Below, piece by piece: positions 20,423 to 28,641 of a stretch of 41,238 bases of DNA; positions within the stretch are counted from its first letter, which is position 1, and every line of letters begins with the position of its first letter. The stretch is taken from contig CAJWWJ010000003.1 in the NCBI GenBank assembly GCA_913048575.1, positions 1 through 41,238 on the forward strand, given 5' to 3'. The notes beneath the pieces were generated by a model, which ran no database searches, was not told the DNA's origin, and saw nothing but the letters and a program-made list of their open reading frames with translations. Source of the DNA: an uncultured Halieaceae bacterium (GTDB lineage Bacteria; Pseudomonadota; Gammaproteobacteria; Pseudomonadales; Halieaceae). Made by a program: the position numbers and the translations under genes.

Positions 20423-22996
20423 TTGGCACCGCGCCGTAAAGACCAAATGAACAAGCCTCCTACGGATCCCTATGCCTCACGGGAACAGGACCGGTACGCG
20501 CACCCGATCCCTAGCCGGGAGATCATATTGGGTGTGCTCGAGGCGGCGGATGCCCCCATGAAATTTGGTGTCATCGCTGAGCAGCTCGAGTTGCAGGAGG
20601 AACGGGACCTCGACGCGCTTCGCAGACGATTGCGGGCTATGCAGCGAGATGGGCAGCTTATCTCTGGGCGGCGCGGCGCTTATGGTGTGCCTAAACGAAT
20701 GGATTTATTGCATTGCCGCGTGATGGGTCACCGCGATGGCTATGGTTTTGCCCGTCCGTTACAGGAAGAGGGTGACGACTTATTCCTGTCCGCTCGAGAG
20801 ATGTATCAGGTTTTCGATGGCGACGAGGTGTTAGTGGCCATAGCGGGGGTAGATCGCCGCGGCCGAGCCGAGGGCCAAATCGTGGAGGTGCTGAGTCGCG
20901 CCCATACCCAGGTAGTGGGTCGTTATATGGAAGAGGGCGGTATTGGCTTTTTGGTTTCTCACAATACGCGCATCCGAAACCACATTTTAATCGCGCCTAA
21001 CAGCAAGGGCGGCGCGCGGCACGGTCAACTGGTCTCAGTGGAGTTGACCGATTACCCCTCAGCAACGTTGGGTGCCAAAGGGAAGGTGGTTGAAGTGCTC
21101 GGTGATCATCTTGATCCCGGGCTTGAGATCGATGTGGCCATCCGCGCTCATGGTATCCCTTGGGAATGGCCGGACGAGGTCCTGCGAGAGGCCGGCACAC
21201 TGGGCGAAGAGCCCGCTGAGGCTGATAAACAGCATCGAGTCGATTTGCGTGATGTGCCCTTTGTCACGATTGATGGGGAAGACGCGCGAGATTTTGATGA
21301 TGCGGTGTGGTGTGAAGCGCGAGAGGGTGGCTTTCAGCTCCGTGTCGCCATCGCCGATGTCTCGCATTATGTGCCAGTGGGCAGTGCACTGGATGAAGAA
21401 GCCAGTCATCGAGGGAATTCGGTTTACTTCCCCGAGCGGGTGGTGCCCATGTTCCCCGAGGTTCTGTCGAACGGCTTGTGCTCACTCAAACCCCGAGTGG
21501 ATCGATTGGCGATGGTCTGCGACATGCAAATTGGGCCAGAGGGTGAGTTAGTCGATTACGTTTTTTACGAGGCAGTGATTCATTCGCATGCGCGCTTAAC
21601 TTATACGGATGTGGGCGCGGTGCTTGCCGACGGCGAAAGCCCCAATGTGGCCGCTGAGCGTTACGGCGATATCGCTCGGCTCTATCGTCTATATGAGGTA
21701 CTGCGTGGCGCTCGTGACCAACGCGGCGCGCTCGATTTTGATACGCAAGAAACCCGTATTGTGTTTGATGAGCAGCGCAAGATCGCCGCGATTGAGCCGG
21801 TTTACCGTAACGACGCGCACAAGCTGATTGAAGAATGTATGTTGGTTGCTAATGTAGCTACCGCCCGATTTTTGGAGTCAACCGAGCAGCCTGCGTTGTT
21901 TCGTGTGCACGAGGGCCCGAGTGCACAGAAGCTAGAGAACTTGCGTGCCTTTTTGGGCGAATTGACCCTCGAATTACCGGGCGGTCTGAAACCCACCCCC
22001 GAGCACTATCAGTCACTGCTGAGCACAGTTGAAGGTCGGGATGATGCTCAGGTCATTCAAACCATGCTGTTGCGATCCCTCTCGCAGGCGGTGTATCAAC
22101 CAGATAATGGCGGCCACTTCGGGCTTCACTTTGAGGCCTATGCCCACTTCACGTCGCCGATTCGCCGTTACCCTGACTTATTAGTGCATCGTGCTATCCG
22201 ATCGGTGATTCGAGGTCGCAGTAAGAGTGCACACGTGAGCCGCGTCGCCGGCGCCAAGGGGCTGCGGCGCGAAGTGATTTATCCCTACGACACGGCTGCC
22301 ATGCTGGCGCTGGGTGAGCAGTGCTCGATGACCGAGCGACGTGCGGATGATGCGACGCGTGAGGTGGATGCATGGCTCAAATGTGAATTTTTGAAGGATC
22401 GCATTGGCGACGCTTTTTCTGGGGTGATTGCGGCCGTGACAAACTTCGGCGTTTTTGTCGAGTTGCACGACCTGTACATCGAAGGCCTGCTGCATGTGAG
22501 CGCGCTGCCCGGTGATTATTATCATTTTGACCAAGCCAAACAGCGTCTGGTCGGTGAGAGAACCCGTCAGGTTTTTCAACTGGGCGGCGTGGTCGCCGTT
22601 AAGGTCGCCCGCGTTGATTTAGATGATCGCAAAATTGACCTCGAATTAGTCGACGGCGCGAGCCCAAAACGGGCTACCGGTGCGGGGCCGCGCAAGCAAG
22701 GTAAGGCTGATAAAAAGACAAAGGCCAGCGGCGAAGGACCTAAGAAGGCGCGCCAGGCCCGCAAAAAAACTGGAAGTGAGAACCCGAGCAAGTCAGCGTC
22801 GAGCAAGGCCACATCTAATAAGGCTAAATCCAACACAAACAAGTCGAGGAAGGCGAAGTCCGGCAAAGCCACATCGGATCAGGCAAAGGTGAAGGACGGC
22901 GGTGCGGCGAAAAAACCGAAAGGCCGCAAAAAGACAGGCAAGTCGGCCACTGCTAAATCGTCAAAACGAGCCAGCAGTTCGCGCAAAGAGCGCTGA
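20423..22996 (+). CDS. rnr: Ribonuclease R
   Basis: RNB domain (DVPFVTIDGEDARDFDDAVWCE; HFTSPIRRYPDLLVHRAI), CSD and S1 domains, long Lys/Ser/Ala-rich tail. Start TTG 20423 or ATG 20447. Confidence 0.96.
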   Translation: MAPRRKDQMNKPPTDPYASREQDRYAHPIPSREIILGVLEAADAPMKFGVIAEQLELQEERDLDALRRRLRAMQRDGQLISGRRGAYGVPKRMDLLHCRVMGHRDGYGFARPLQEEGDDLFLSAREMYQVFDGDEVLVAIAGVDRRGRAEGQIVEVLSRAHTQVVGRYMEEGGIGFLVSHNTRIRNHILIAPNSKGGARHGQLVSVELTDYPSATLGAKGKVVEVLGDHLDPGLEIDVAIRAHGIPWEWPDEVLREAGTLGEEPAEADKQHRVDLRDVPFVTIDGEDARDFDDAVWCEAREGGFQLRVAIADVSHYVPVGSALDEEASHRGNSVYFPERVVPMFPEVLSNGLCSLKPRVDRLAMVCDMQIGPEGELVDYVFYEAVIHSHARLTYTDVGAVLADGESPNVAAERYGDIARLYRLYEVLRGARDQRGALDFDTQETRIVFDEQRKIAAIEPVYRNDAHKLIEECMLVANVATARFLESTEQPALFRVHEGPSAQKLENLRAFLGELTLELPGGLKPTPEHYQSLLSTVEGRDDAQVIQTMLLRSLSQAVYQPDNGGHFGLHFEAYAHFTSPIRRYPDLLVHRAIRSVIRGRSKSAHVSRVAGAKGLRREVIYPYDTAAMLALGEQCSMTERRADDATREVDAWLKCEFLKDRIGDAFSGVIAAVTNFGVFVELHDLYIEGLLHVSALPGDYYHFDQAKQRLVGERTRQVFQLGGVVAVKVARVDLDDRKIDLELVDGASPKRATGAGPRKQGKADKKTKASGEGPKKARQARKKTGSENPSKSASSKATSNKAKSNTNKSRKAKSGKATSDQAKVKDGGAAKKPKGRKKTGKSATAKSSKRASSSRKER

Positions 22997-22999
22997 TCA

Positions 23000-23746
23000 A
23001 TGGAAGAGACGGTATTTGGTTATCACGCCGTGGAGAGTCTCCTTCGGCTCGACCCGAAGCGAGTCAAGCAGGTTCTTGTACAGTCGAACCGCAATGACAA
23101 GCGCATGCAGGCCCTACGATCATTGGCACAGAATCAAGGCGTTGCCGCGGAGCCGTGTCCACGGCATACCCTAGACGAGCGGGTTGATGGTCGCCACCAG
23201 GGAGTGGTGGCGGTATTGCATTCGACTGCTGCTGACAGTAACGAGGGGATGAGCGAGGCAAATTTACTGAGTTTGGTAGGTCAGGCCGTGATGCCACTCA
23301 TACTGATTCTCGATGGGGTTACTGACCCCCATAATTTAGGGGCTTGTTTGCGCAGCGCCGAGGCCGCGGGGGTAACCGCGGTGATTTTCCCCAAAGATCG
23401 CAGTGCTGACGTCAACGCGGTGGTGCGCAAAGTGGCTTGCGGTGCCGCTGAATCGGTGCCGTGGCTGAGAGTCACGAATTTGGCGAGGACAATCGAGTCG
23501 CTCAAAGCAGCAGGTATTTGGATTGTGGGCACCAGTGGCGATGCCACCGAGACACTTTTTGAACAAGATTTAGCCGGTCCATGTGCGCTAGTGCTGGGTT
23601 CGGAGGGGTCGGGAATGCGGCGTTTGACCCAAGAGTTGTGCGATTACAGTGTGCATTTGCCCATGGCGGGCGAGGTATCGAGCCTTAATGTGTCGGTCGC
23701 GGCGGGTATTTGTTTGTTTGAGGCGGTGCGGCAACGTCGCGGTTGA
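23000..23746 (+). CDS. rlmB: 23S rRNA (guanosine-2'-O-)-methyltransferase RlmB (SpoU family)
   Basis: FGYHAVESLLRLDPKRVKQVLV; LDGVTDPHNLGACLRSAEAAGV; ALVLGSEGSGMRRL; MAGEVSSLNVSVAAGICLFEAVRQR; follows rnr. Confidence 0.96.
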   Translation: MEETVFGYHAVESLLRLDPKRVKQVLVQSNRNDKRMQALRSLAQNQGVAAEPCPRHTLDERVDGRHQGVVAVLHSTAADSNEGMSEANLLSLVGQAVMPLILILDGVTDPHNLGACLRSAEAAGVTAVIFPKDRSADVNAVVRKVACGAAESVPWLRVTNLARTIESLKAAGIWIVGTSGDATETLFEQDLAGPCALVLGSEGSGMRRLTQELCDYSVHLPMAGEVSSLNVSVAAGICLFEAVRQRRG

Positions 23747-23787
23747 CTGCGAGCCGCGGTATCGGTTTTGCCACCCAAATTTGGCAT

Positions 23788-23816
23788 TTGCAAAGCGGTT
23801 GTGACCTTTGTAGACT
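23788..23816 (+). promoter_or_regulatory. Candidate sigma70 promoter for the rpsF operon
   Basis: TTGCAA (23788-23793), 17-nt spacer, TAGACT (23811-23816). Confidence 0.4.
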
Positions 23817-23862
23817 CCGCACCTCAAAAATTTGGCTGGGCCGATTAAGGCCTTTCCTCCTT

Positions 23863-23884
23863 GCCACACCACAGCGTGGGTGGC
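23863..23884 (+). promoter_or_regulatory. Hairpin in rpsF leader
   Basis: GCCAC-A-CCAC-AGC-GTGG-GTGGC: 9 bp of pairing with one bulged A, directly upstream of the rpsF RBS. Confidence 0.45.
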
Positions 23885-23906
23885 TTTAACCATAGGGAGT
23901 ACGCGA

Positions 23907-24371
23907 GTGCGACACTACGAAGTTGTGTTCATGGTCCATCCGGACCAGTCTGAACAAGTCCCCGGAATGATTGAACGTTATAGCGCTGTCATCACAAAAG
24001 ATGGCGGCACGGTGCATCGCCTGGAAGATTGGGGCCGACGGCAGTTGGCTTACCACATCAATAAAATTCATAAGGCGCACTACGTCATGATGAACGTCGA
24101 GGCCACTAACGAGGCCATGGAAGAGTTGACAACTACCTTCCGTTACAACGACGCCGTCATTCGTAACCTGGTCATCCGACGCGACGAAGCGGTATTAGAA
24201 GAGTCTTTGCTCATGAAAGCCGAGCGTGAGGACAAAGAGCGTAAGGCGCGATATCAGGAACGCAACGATAACGATGCGCGTAAAGCAGCTGCGACAGCAG
24301 ATACTGCGGATTCATCCTCTGAAGAAGCTGCCGAGCCGGCAGCAGACTCAGAAGCAGCAAGCGAGGAATAA
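23907..24371 (+). CDS. rpsF: 30S ribosomal protein S6
   Basis: [69 protein letters not shown] start; acidic C-terminal tail. Confidence 0.98.
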   Translation: MRHYEVVFMVHPDQSEQVPGMIERYSAVITKDGGTVHRLEDWGRRQLAYHINKIHKAHYVMMNVEATNEAMEELTTTFRYNDAVIRNLVIRRDEAVLEESLLMKAEREDKERKARYQERNDNDARKAAATADTADSSSEEAAEPAADSEAASEE

Positions 24372-24374
24372 GCT

Positions 24375-24602
24375 ATGTCACGTTTTTTTCGACGACGAAA
24401 GTTCTGCCGTTTTACCGCTGAGGGTGTGAAGGAGATTGATTATAAGGATCTCGACACGTTGAAGCAGTATGTATCAGAGACCGGAAAAATTGTGCCGAGC
24501 CGCATCACGGGCACCAAGGCGAAGTATCAGCGACAGCTGGCGACGGCGGTTAAACGCGCGCGATATCTTGCGTTACTGCCTTATACCGACGCGCACAATT
24601 AA
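24375..24602 (+). CDS. rpsR: 30S ribosomal protein S18
   Basis: [75 protein letters not shown]. Confidence 0.98.
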   Translation: MSRFFRRRKFCRFTAEGVKEIDYKDLDTLKQYVSETGKIVPSRITGTKAKYQRQLATAVKRARYLALLPYTDAHN

Positions 24603-24611
24603 GCGTTAACC

Positions 24612-25493
24612 ATGCGCGGCCTCGCTGAATTTATCATGCGCGGCCGGTGGCAAGCACTAGGCGTCGCGGTACTGGGGTCGGGGAGTTTGTTATTTGGCTG
24701 GGTCAGTGCGGCAGCCATTGCACTGGTCACGTTAAGAAACGGTTCGGCCTCCGGCGGCTGGCTGACACTGTGGGCAATCTTGCCCGCCATTATTATCGCT
24801 GCAATCAGCGGTGATACGGGAAGCGTACTGTTATTGCTGGGTACGTTTAGTCTGGCGGTCATTTTGCGAGAAAGTGTCAGTCTATCCTTGGCTGTGATGG
24901 CAAGTGTGCCCCTAGCATTACTCGGTGGCGCTGCCTTAACACTGTTCAATGGTGTTTTTTTACAGGAGTTAGTCGCGACCTTTAATCAGGCGCTGGCGCA
25001 GTTCGAGCAGGAACTGGCCCAAGGTGAGGCCGCGGAGATGGTGTTTAACGGGGTGTCGGTGCCTCAGGTCGCGGCACTGCTGGCGACCGGCAACGCGGTG
25101 ATCGCGCTGCTGAGTTTGATTTTGGGGCGGTATTGGCAGGCCTCTCTTTATAACCCGGGTGGGTTCGGAGAGGAGTTTCGCGCATTACGGCTACCGGTTG
25201 GCGCGGTGCTGTTGATGGCCAGCGCGGCACTGATCCTTTGGTGGATGGGCGCTGACTGGCGAGTGTGGAGCGCGGTGGTTGTGTTGCCCCTCACTATTGT
25301 GGGGTTCTCGCTGCTTCATGCTTTTGCGAAGCGGGCGGGCAAGGGGGTCACTTGGTTGGCTCTGATGTATGCACTGTGGATCGTACTCGATCCAGTGAAG
25401 TGGTTGTGGGTGGGGTGTGTCGTGATCGACACCTTTGCCGATGTCAGGGGTAGGTGGAGCCGATCTGCCGGTCAAGGCCCCGATGGAGACTGA
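24612..25493 (+). CDS. DUF2232-like multi-pass membrane protein
   Basis: Multiple hydrophobic helices with ..YNPGGFGEEFRALRLP.. as in proteobacterial DUF2232 proteins encoded between rpsR and rplI. Confidence 0.8.
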   Translation: MRGLAEFIMRGRWQALGVAVLGSGSLLFGWVSAAAIALVTLRNGSASGGWLTLWAILPAIIIAAISGDTGSVLLLLGTFSLAVILRESVSLSLAVMASVPLALLGGAALTLFNGVFLQELVATFNQALAQFEQELAQGEAAEMVFNGVSVPQVAALLATGNAVIALLSLILGRYWQASLYNPGGFGEEFRALRLPVGAVLLMASAALILWWMGADWRVWSAVVVLPLTIVGFSLLHAFAKRAGKGVTWLALMYALWIVLDPVKWLWVGCVVIDTFADVRGRWSRSAGQGPDGD

Positions 25494-25553
25494 CACTGTC
25501 GGTTATGAATTGAAGAAGGTCGACCGCATTGCCGGTTAACAGAGGAAGAAATG

Positions 25554-26003
25554 ATGGAAGTTATATTATTGGAAAATATTGGTAGTCTCGGTGGTCTCGG
25601 CGACACGGTTGACGTGAAACCGGGTTACGGTCGCAATTTTCTGATCCCTCAGGGAAAAGCGGTCGCTGCAACAGAAGATAACGTCGCTAAATTTGAAACG
25701 CGCCGAGCAGAGCTCGAGGCAGCCGCCTCCGAGACCCTCGCCGCAGCGCAAGCGCGAGGCGATGCCTTGGCAGCGTTAACGGCCATTGAGATTGCGGCCA
25801 CCGCTGGTGAAGAAGGCAAGTTATTTGGTTCCGTGGGCACCCGCGATATTGCCGACGCGCTGACCGCCGCCGGTTGTGAGGTCGATAAGGCAGAAGTCCG
25901 TTTGCCTGAGGGCGCCATCCGTGAACTGGGCGAATTTGAGATTATGATTCAGGTACATGCGGACGTGTCGACCTCGGTCGCAATCCACATTATCGCTGAA
26001 TAG
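25554..26003 (+). CDS. rplI: 50S ribosomal protein L9
   Basis: [40 protein letters not shown]. Confidence 0.98.
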   Translation: MEVILLENIGSLGGLGDTVDVKPGYGRNFLIPQGKAVAATEDNVAKFETRRAELEAAASETLAAAQARGDALAALTAIEIAATAGEEGKLFGSVGTRDIADALTAAGCEVDKAEVRLPEGAIRELGEFEIMIQVHADVSTSVAIHIIAE

Positions 26004-26004
26004 T

Positions 26005-26027
26005 CCCCGCCGGGGCATTAAGCCCCG
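26005..26027 (+). promoter_or_regulatory. Overlapping alternative hairpins after rplI
   Basis: CCCCG-C-CGGGG (26005-26015) competes with CGGGGC-ATTAA-GCCCCG (26011-26027); no T-tract. Confidence 0.35.
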
Positions 26028-26160
26028 CAACTTCCGATATCTGCTGGCGCGTTGCCGTTGTCACAGGTACTCTATTCGGCCCGATGGCTGATGACGGGCC
26101 CGCTCAACGAGCGCCAGTGTCACAGCGATCGGCCGATGGTGCTCAACAAAAGGCAGCGTT

Positions 26161-27537
26161 TTGAACTCGTTCACCTCTGAGGATCCGGATATTTCCCGGA
26201 TCCGCATGCAACCCCAGTCAATCGAGGCGGAACGCTCGGTGATAGGCGGTATTCTGCTAGCGCCGGAAAGCTGGGACGCGATCGCTGAGCAAGTGAACGC
26301 CAACGATTTTTATCGTCCGGAGCACCGCGCTATTTTCCGCCAGATCGCACTGCTGGTGGATCGGAATGAACCGATTGACGTCATTACGGTTGCCGACCGA
26401 TTACTGGCTACCGGCGAGCTGGACGCGGCTGGGGGCCATACCTACCTAACCGACCTCGTAGAGCAGACGCCAACGGCGGCCAACGTTAGCGCTTACGCCC
26501 GCGCCGTCAGGGAGCGAGCGCTGCTTCGCAAACTCATTGATGCAGCGCAAGACATTGCCAACGCGGGCTTTAACCCTGAGGGACGTAGCGCGGATGAATT
26601 GGTCGATGAGGCCGAGCGACTGATCATGACCGTGTCTGAGAGCGGCCCCAAATCAGGAGGTCCTCAAAGTATGGCTCCGCTGCTCTCCGGCGCGTTGGAG
26701 CGTATTGAGGAGCTCTACAACACGGGAGGCGATATTACGGGCCTCACCACCGGTTTTATCGACTTGGATAAAAAAACATCGGGACTACAACCTTCAGACT
26801 TAGTGATTGTTGCGGGTCGACCGTCGATGGGTAAAACCAGCTTTGCGATGAATTTGGTCGAGAATGCGTCAGCTCATACAGAAAAGCCGATTGTTGTTTT
26901 TTCGATGGAGATGCCAGCCGAGCAGCTGGTCATTAGAATGATGTCCTCACTGGGTAAAATTGATCAGTCCCGCGTTCGCACGGGAAAATTGCAGCAAGAC
27001 GATTGGCCTAAATTGTCGTCGGCGATGGCCAAACTCAAGGATACTTCGATTTTTATTGATGATACGCCGGCGCTGACGCCAACCGAAGTCAGGTCACGTG
27101 TGCGTCGATTATCGCGAGAGCACGGTGATCTTGCCATGATCATGATCGATTACCTCCAGTTGATGCGGGTGGCGGGTTCCAACGAAGGCCGTACCGCAGA
27201 GATCTCGGAAATTTCGCGTAACTTAAAAGCGATCGCTAAAGAGTTCCGCTGCCCGGTCGTTGCACTGTCACAGCTCAATAGAGCCCTCGAGCAAAGACCG
27301 AACAAGCGGCCGGTTAATTCAGATTTACGTGAATCTGGTGCGATCGAGCAAGACGCGGATGTGGTGATGTTCATTTATCGTGATGAGGTGTATCACGAAG
27401 ATTCTCCAGACAAAGGGGTTGCGGAGATCATTATTGGCAAGCAGAGAAATGGCCCTATCGGCACGTGCCGGCTTGCTTTCCAGGGTGAATTTACCCGTTT
27501 TGAAAACCTTGCCCGCGATGACTACGCGGGTTATTAG
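26161..27537 (+). CDS. dnaB: Replicative DNA helicase DnaB
   Basis: QPQSIEAERSVIGGILL; VIVAGRPSMGKTSFAMNLVENA; MIMIDYLQLMRV; ALSQLNRALEQRPNKRPVNSDLRESGAIEQDADVVMFIYRDE. Start TTG 26161 or ATG 26206. Confidence 0.97.
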   Translation: MNSFTSEDPDISRIRMQPQSIEAERSVIGGILLAPESWDAIAEQVNANDFYRPEHRAIFRQIALLVDRNEPIDVITVADRLLATGELDAAGGHTYLTDLVEQTPTAANVSAYARAVRERALLRKLIDAAQDIANAGFNPEGRSADELVDEAERLIMTVSESGPKSGGPQSMAPLLSGALERIEELYNTGGDITGLTTGFIDLDKKTSGLQPSDLVIVAGRPSMGKTSFAMNLVENASAHTEKPIVVFSMEMPAEQLVIRMMSSLGKIDQSRVRTGKLQQDDWPKLSSAMAKLKDTSIFIDDTPALTPTEVRSRVRRLSREHGDLAMIMIDYLQLMRVAGSNEGRTAEISEISRNLKAIAKEFRCPVVALSQLNRALEQRPNKRPVNSDLRESGAIEQDADVVMFIYRDEVYHEDSPDKGVAEIIIGKQRNGPIGTCRLAFQGEFTRFENLARDDYAGY

Positions 27538-27597
27538 CGTGCTCAAGCAGCCGCGATGCCGCTCGTTAGGGCCGAGCTATTGGGTCGACTAAAGTCG

Positions 27598-27987
27598 ATG
27601 CAAACCACCACGCTTCCTATTGATTTTGCTGCGCTCACCGAGCTGATGGGGGGTAATCATGACGGGGTTTGCTCGTTGCTGGAGATGTTTGTCAGCGAAC
27701 TGTTAGCCGACCTAACTGCCAGTACTATCGCCATCGAGGCCAATGATCGAACCACTTTGCAGCAGATCGCACACCGATTAAAGGGCACCAGCGCTAACTT
27801 AACTGCGCCGATGCTGTCGGCTACTGCGAGTGAGTTAGAACAATCCTGTAAAGAAGCGGATGAGCCGCAGCTGTTGGCGAGCCATCAGAAGATGATCGAG
27901 CAGGGAACGCGATTACGAGAGGCGATTGCGCATTGGCTCGATAGCGCTAGCCCGACTAATGAATCAGAGACCGATTTCTCTTCGTAG
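27598..27987 (+). CDS. Stand-alone Hpt (histidine phosphotransfer) domain protein
   Basis: Helical ~130-aa protein with phospho-His motif IAHRLKGTSANLTAPMLSATASELE. Confidence 0.82.
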   Translation: MQTTTLPIDFAALTELMGGNHDGVCSLLEMFVSELLADLTASTIAIEANDRTTLQQIAHRLKGTSANLTAPMLSATASELEQSCKEADEPQLLASHQKMIEQGTRLREAIAHWLDSASPTNESETDFSS

Positions 27988-28641
27988 TTGTGCTAGCTGC
28001 GTTATTTGCTCCTCGGTGCTCGGTGGTTCGTCGTCAGGGGGCGCAATGCTGACCCGCTCAGGCCCCTTCAGTATTTCGCCTCTTGCCGCGCGACTGACCC
28101 AGCGTTCATAGTGTTCGCGAAATAGTGGCCAGGTTCGATGCTCTGCTTCGTTGGCTAAAAAAAACCAGCCACAATCGCAGCCTGCGAGGTAAACAGCAGG
28201 GTGGCGCCAAGCTGCCCCTGCTTTCGGCGTGGGCGCGAGGCAGGCTTCCCGATAGGCGTCATAGGGCGACGGTAACCCCAGATCACTCATCCCATGTCGG
28301 CAGGCGTCGATCATGCGGTTGAGCGTCGGCAAATAGTCACTGGTTTCAATGGCATGTTGAGCAGCACGCAAGATGACTGCGGTGGGATAGGCGTCAAGCG
28401 CTTCAAGCCAAAGCCGTTTGACTTGCTTGACCTGCTCTGAATCAGACCACGCGGCGTAATATTGGTTGTGGTAGTTCAGTCGGAATAGCCCGAAGACCTG
28501 ATTAATGGCCTCGATGCCTTGCGCGTCAGGCGTCTCTGATGCGTCAGTTGGCCCAGCTGGTGTCGGTGAGGTCGTCGTTGAGACTTCGGTCCTTTGAACG
28601 ATGGCTTGCGCCAGCGCCGCCGCGTCCTTTTGCTCCGCCAT
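27964..28641 (-). CDS. Phage lambda replication protein P-like (putative DnaB helicase loader)
   Basis: INQVFGLFRLNYHNQYYAAWSDSEQVKQVKRLWLEALDAYPTAVILRAAQHAIETSDYLPTLNRMIDACRHG resembles the lambda P family; ATG 28641 has GGAG 6 nt upstream; adjacent to dnaB and a DnaT-like gene. Confidence 0.72.
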   Translation of the reverse strand: MAEQKDAAALAQAIVQRTEVSTTTSPTPAGPTDASETPDAQGIEAINQVFGLFRLNYHNQYYAAWSDSEQVKQVKRLWLEALDAYPTAVILRAAQHAIETSDYLPTLNRMIDACRHGMSDLGLPSPYDAYREACLAPTPKAGAAWRHPAVYLAGCDCGWFFLANEAEHRTWPLFREHYERWVSRAARGEILKGPERVSIAPPDDEPPSTEEQITQLAQLRREIGL

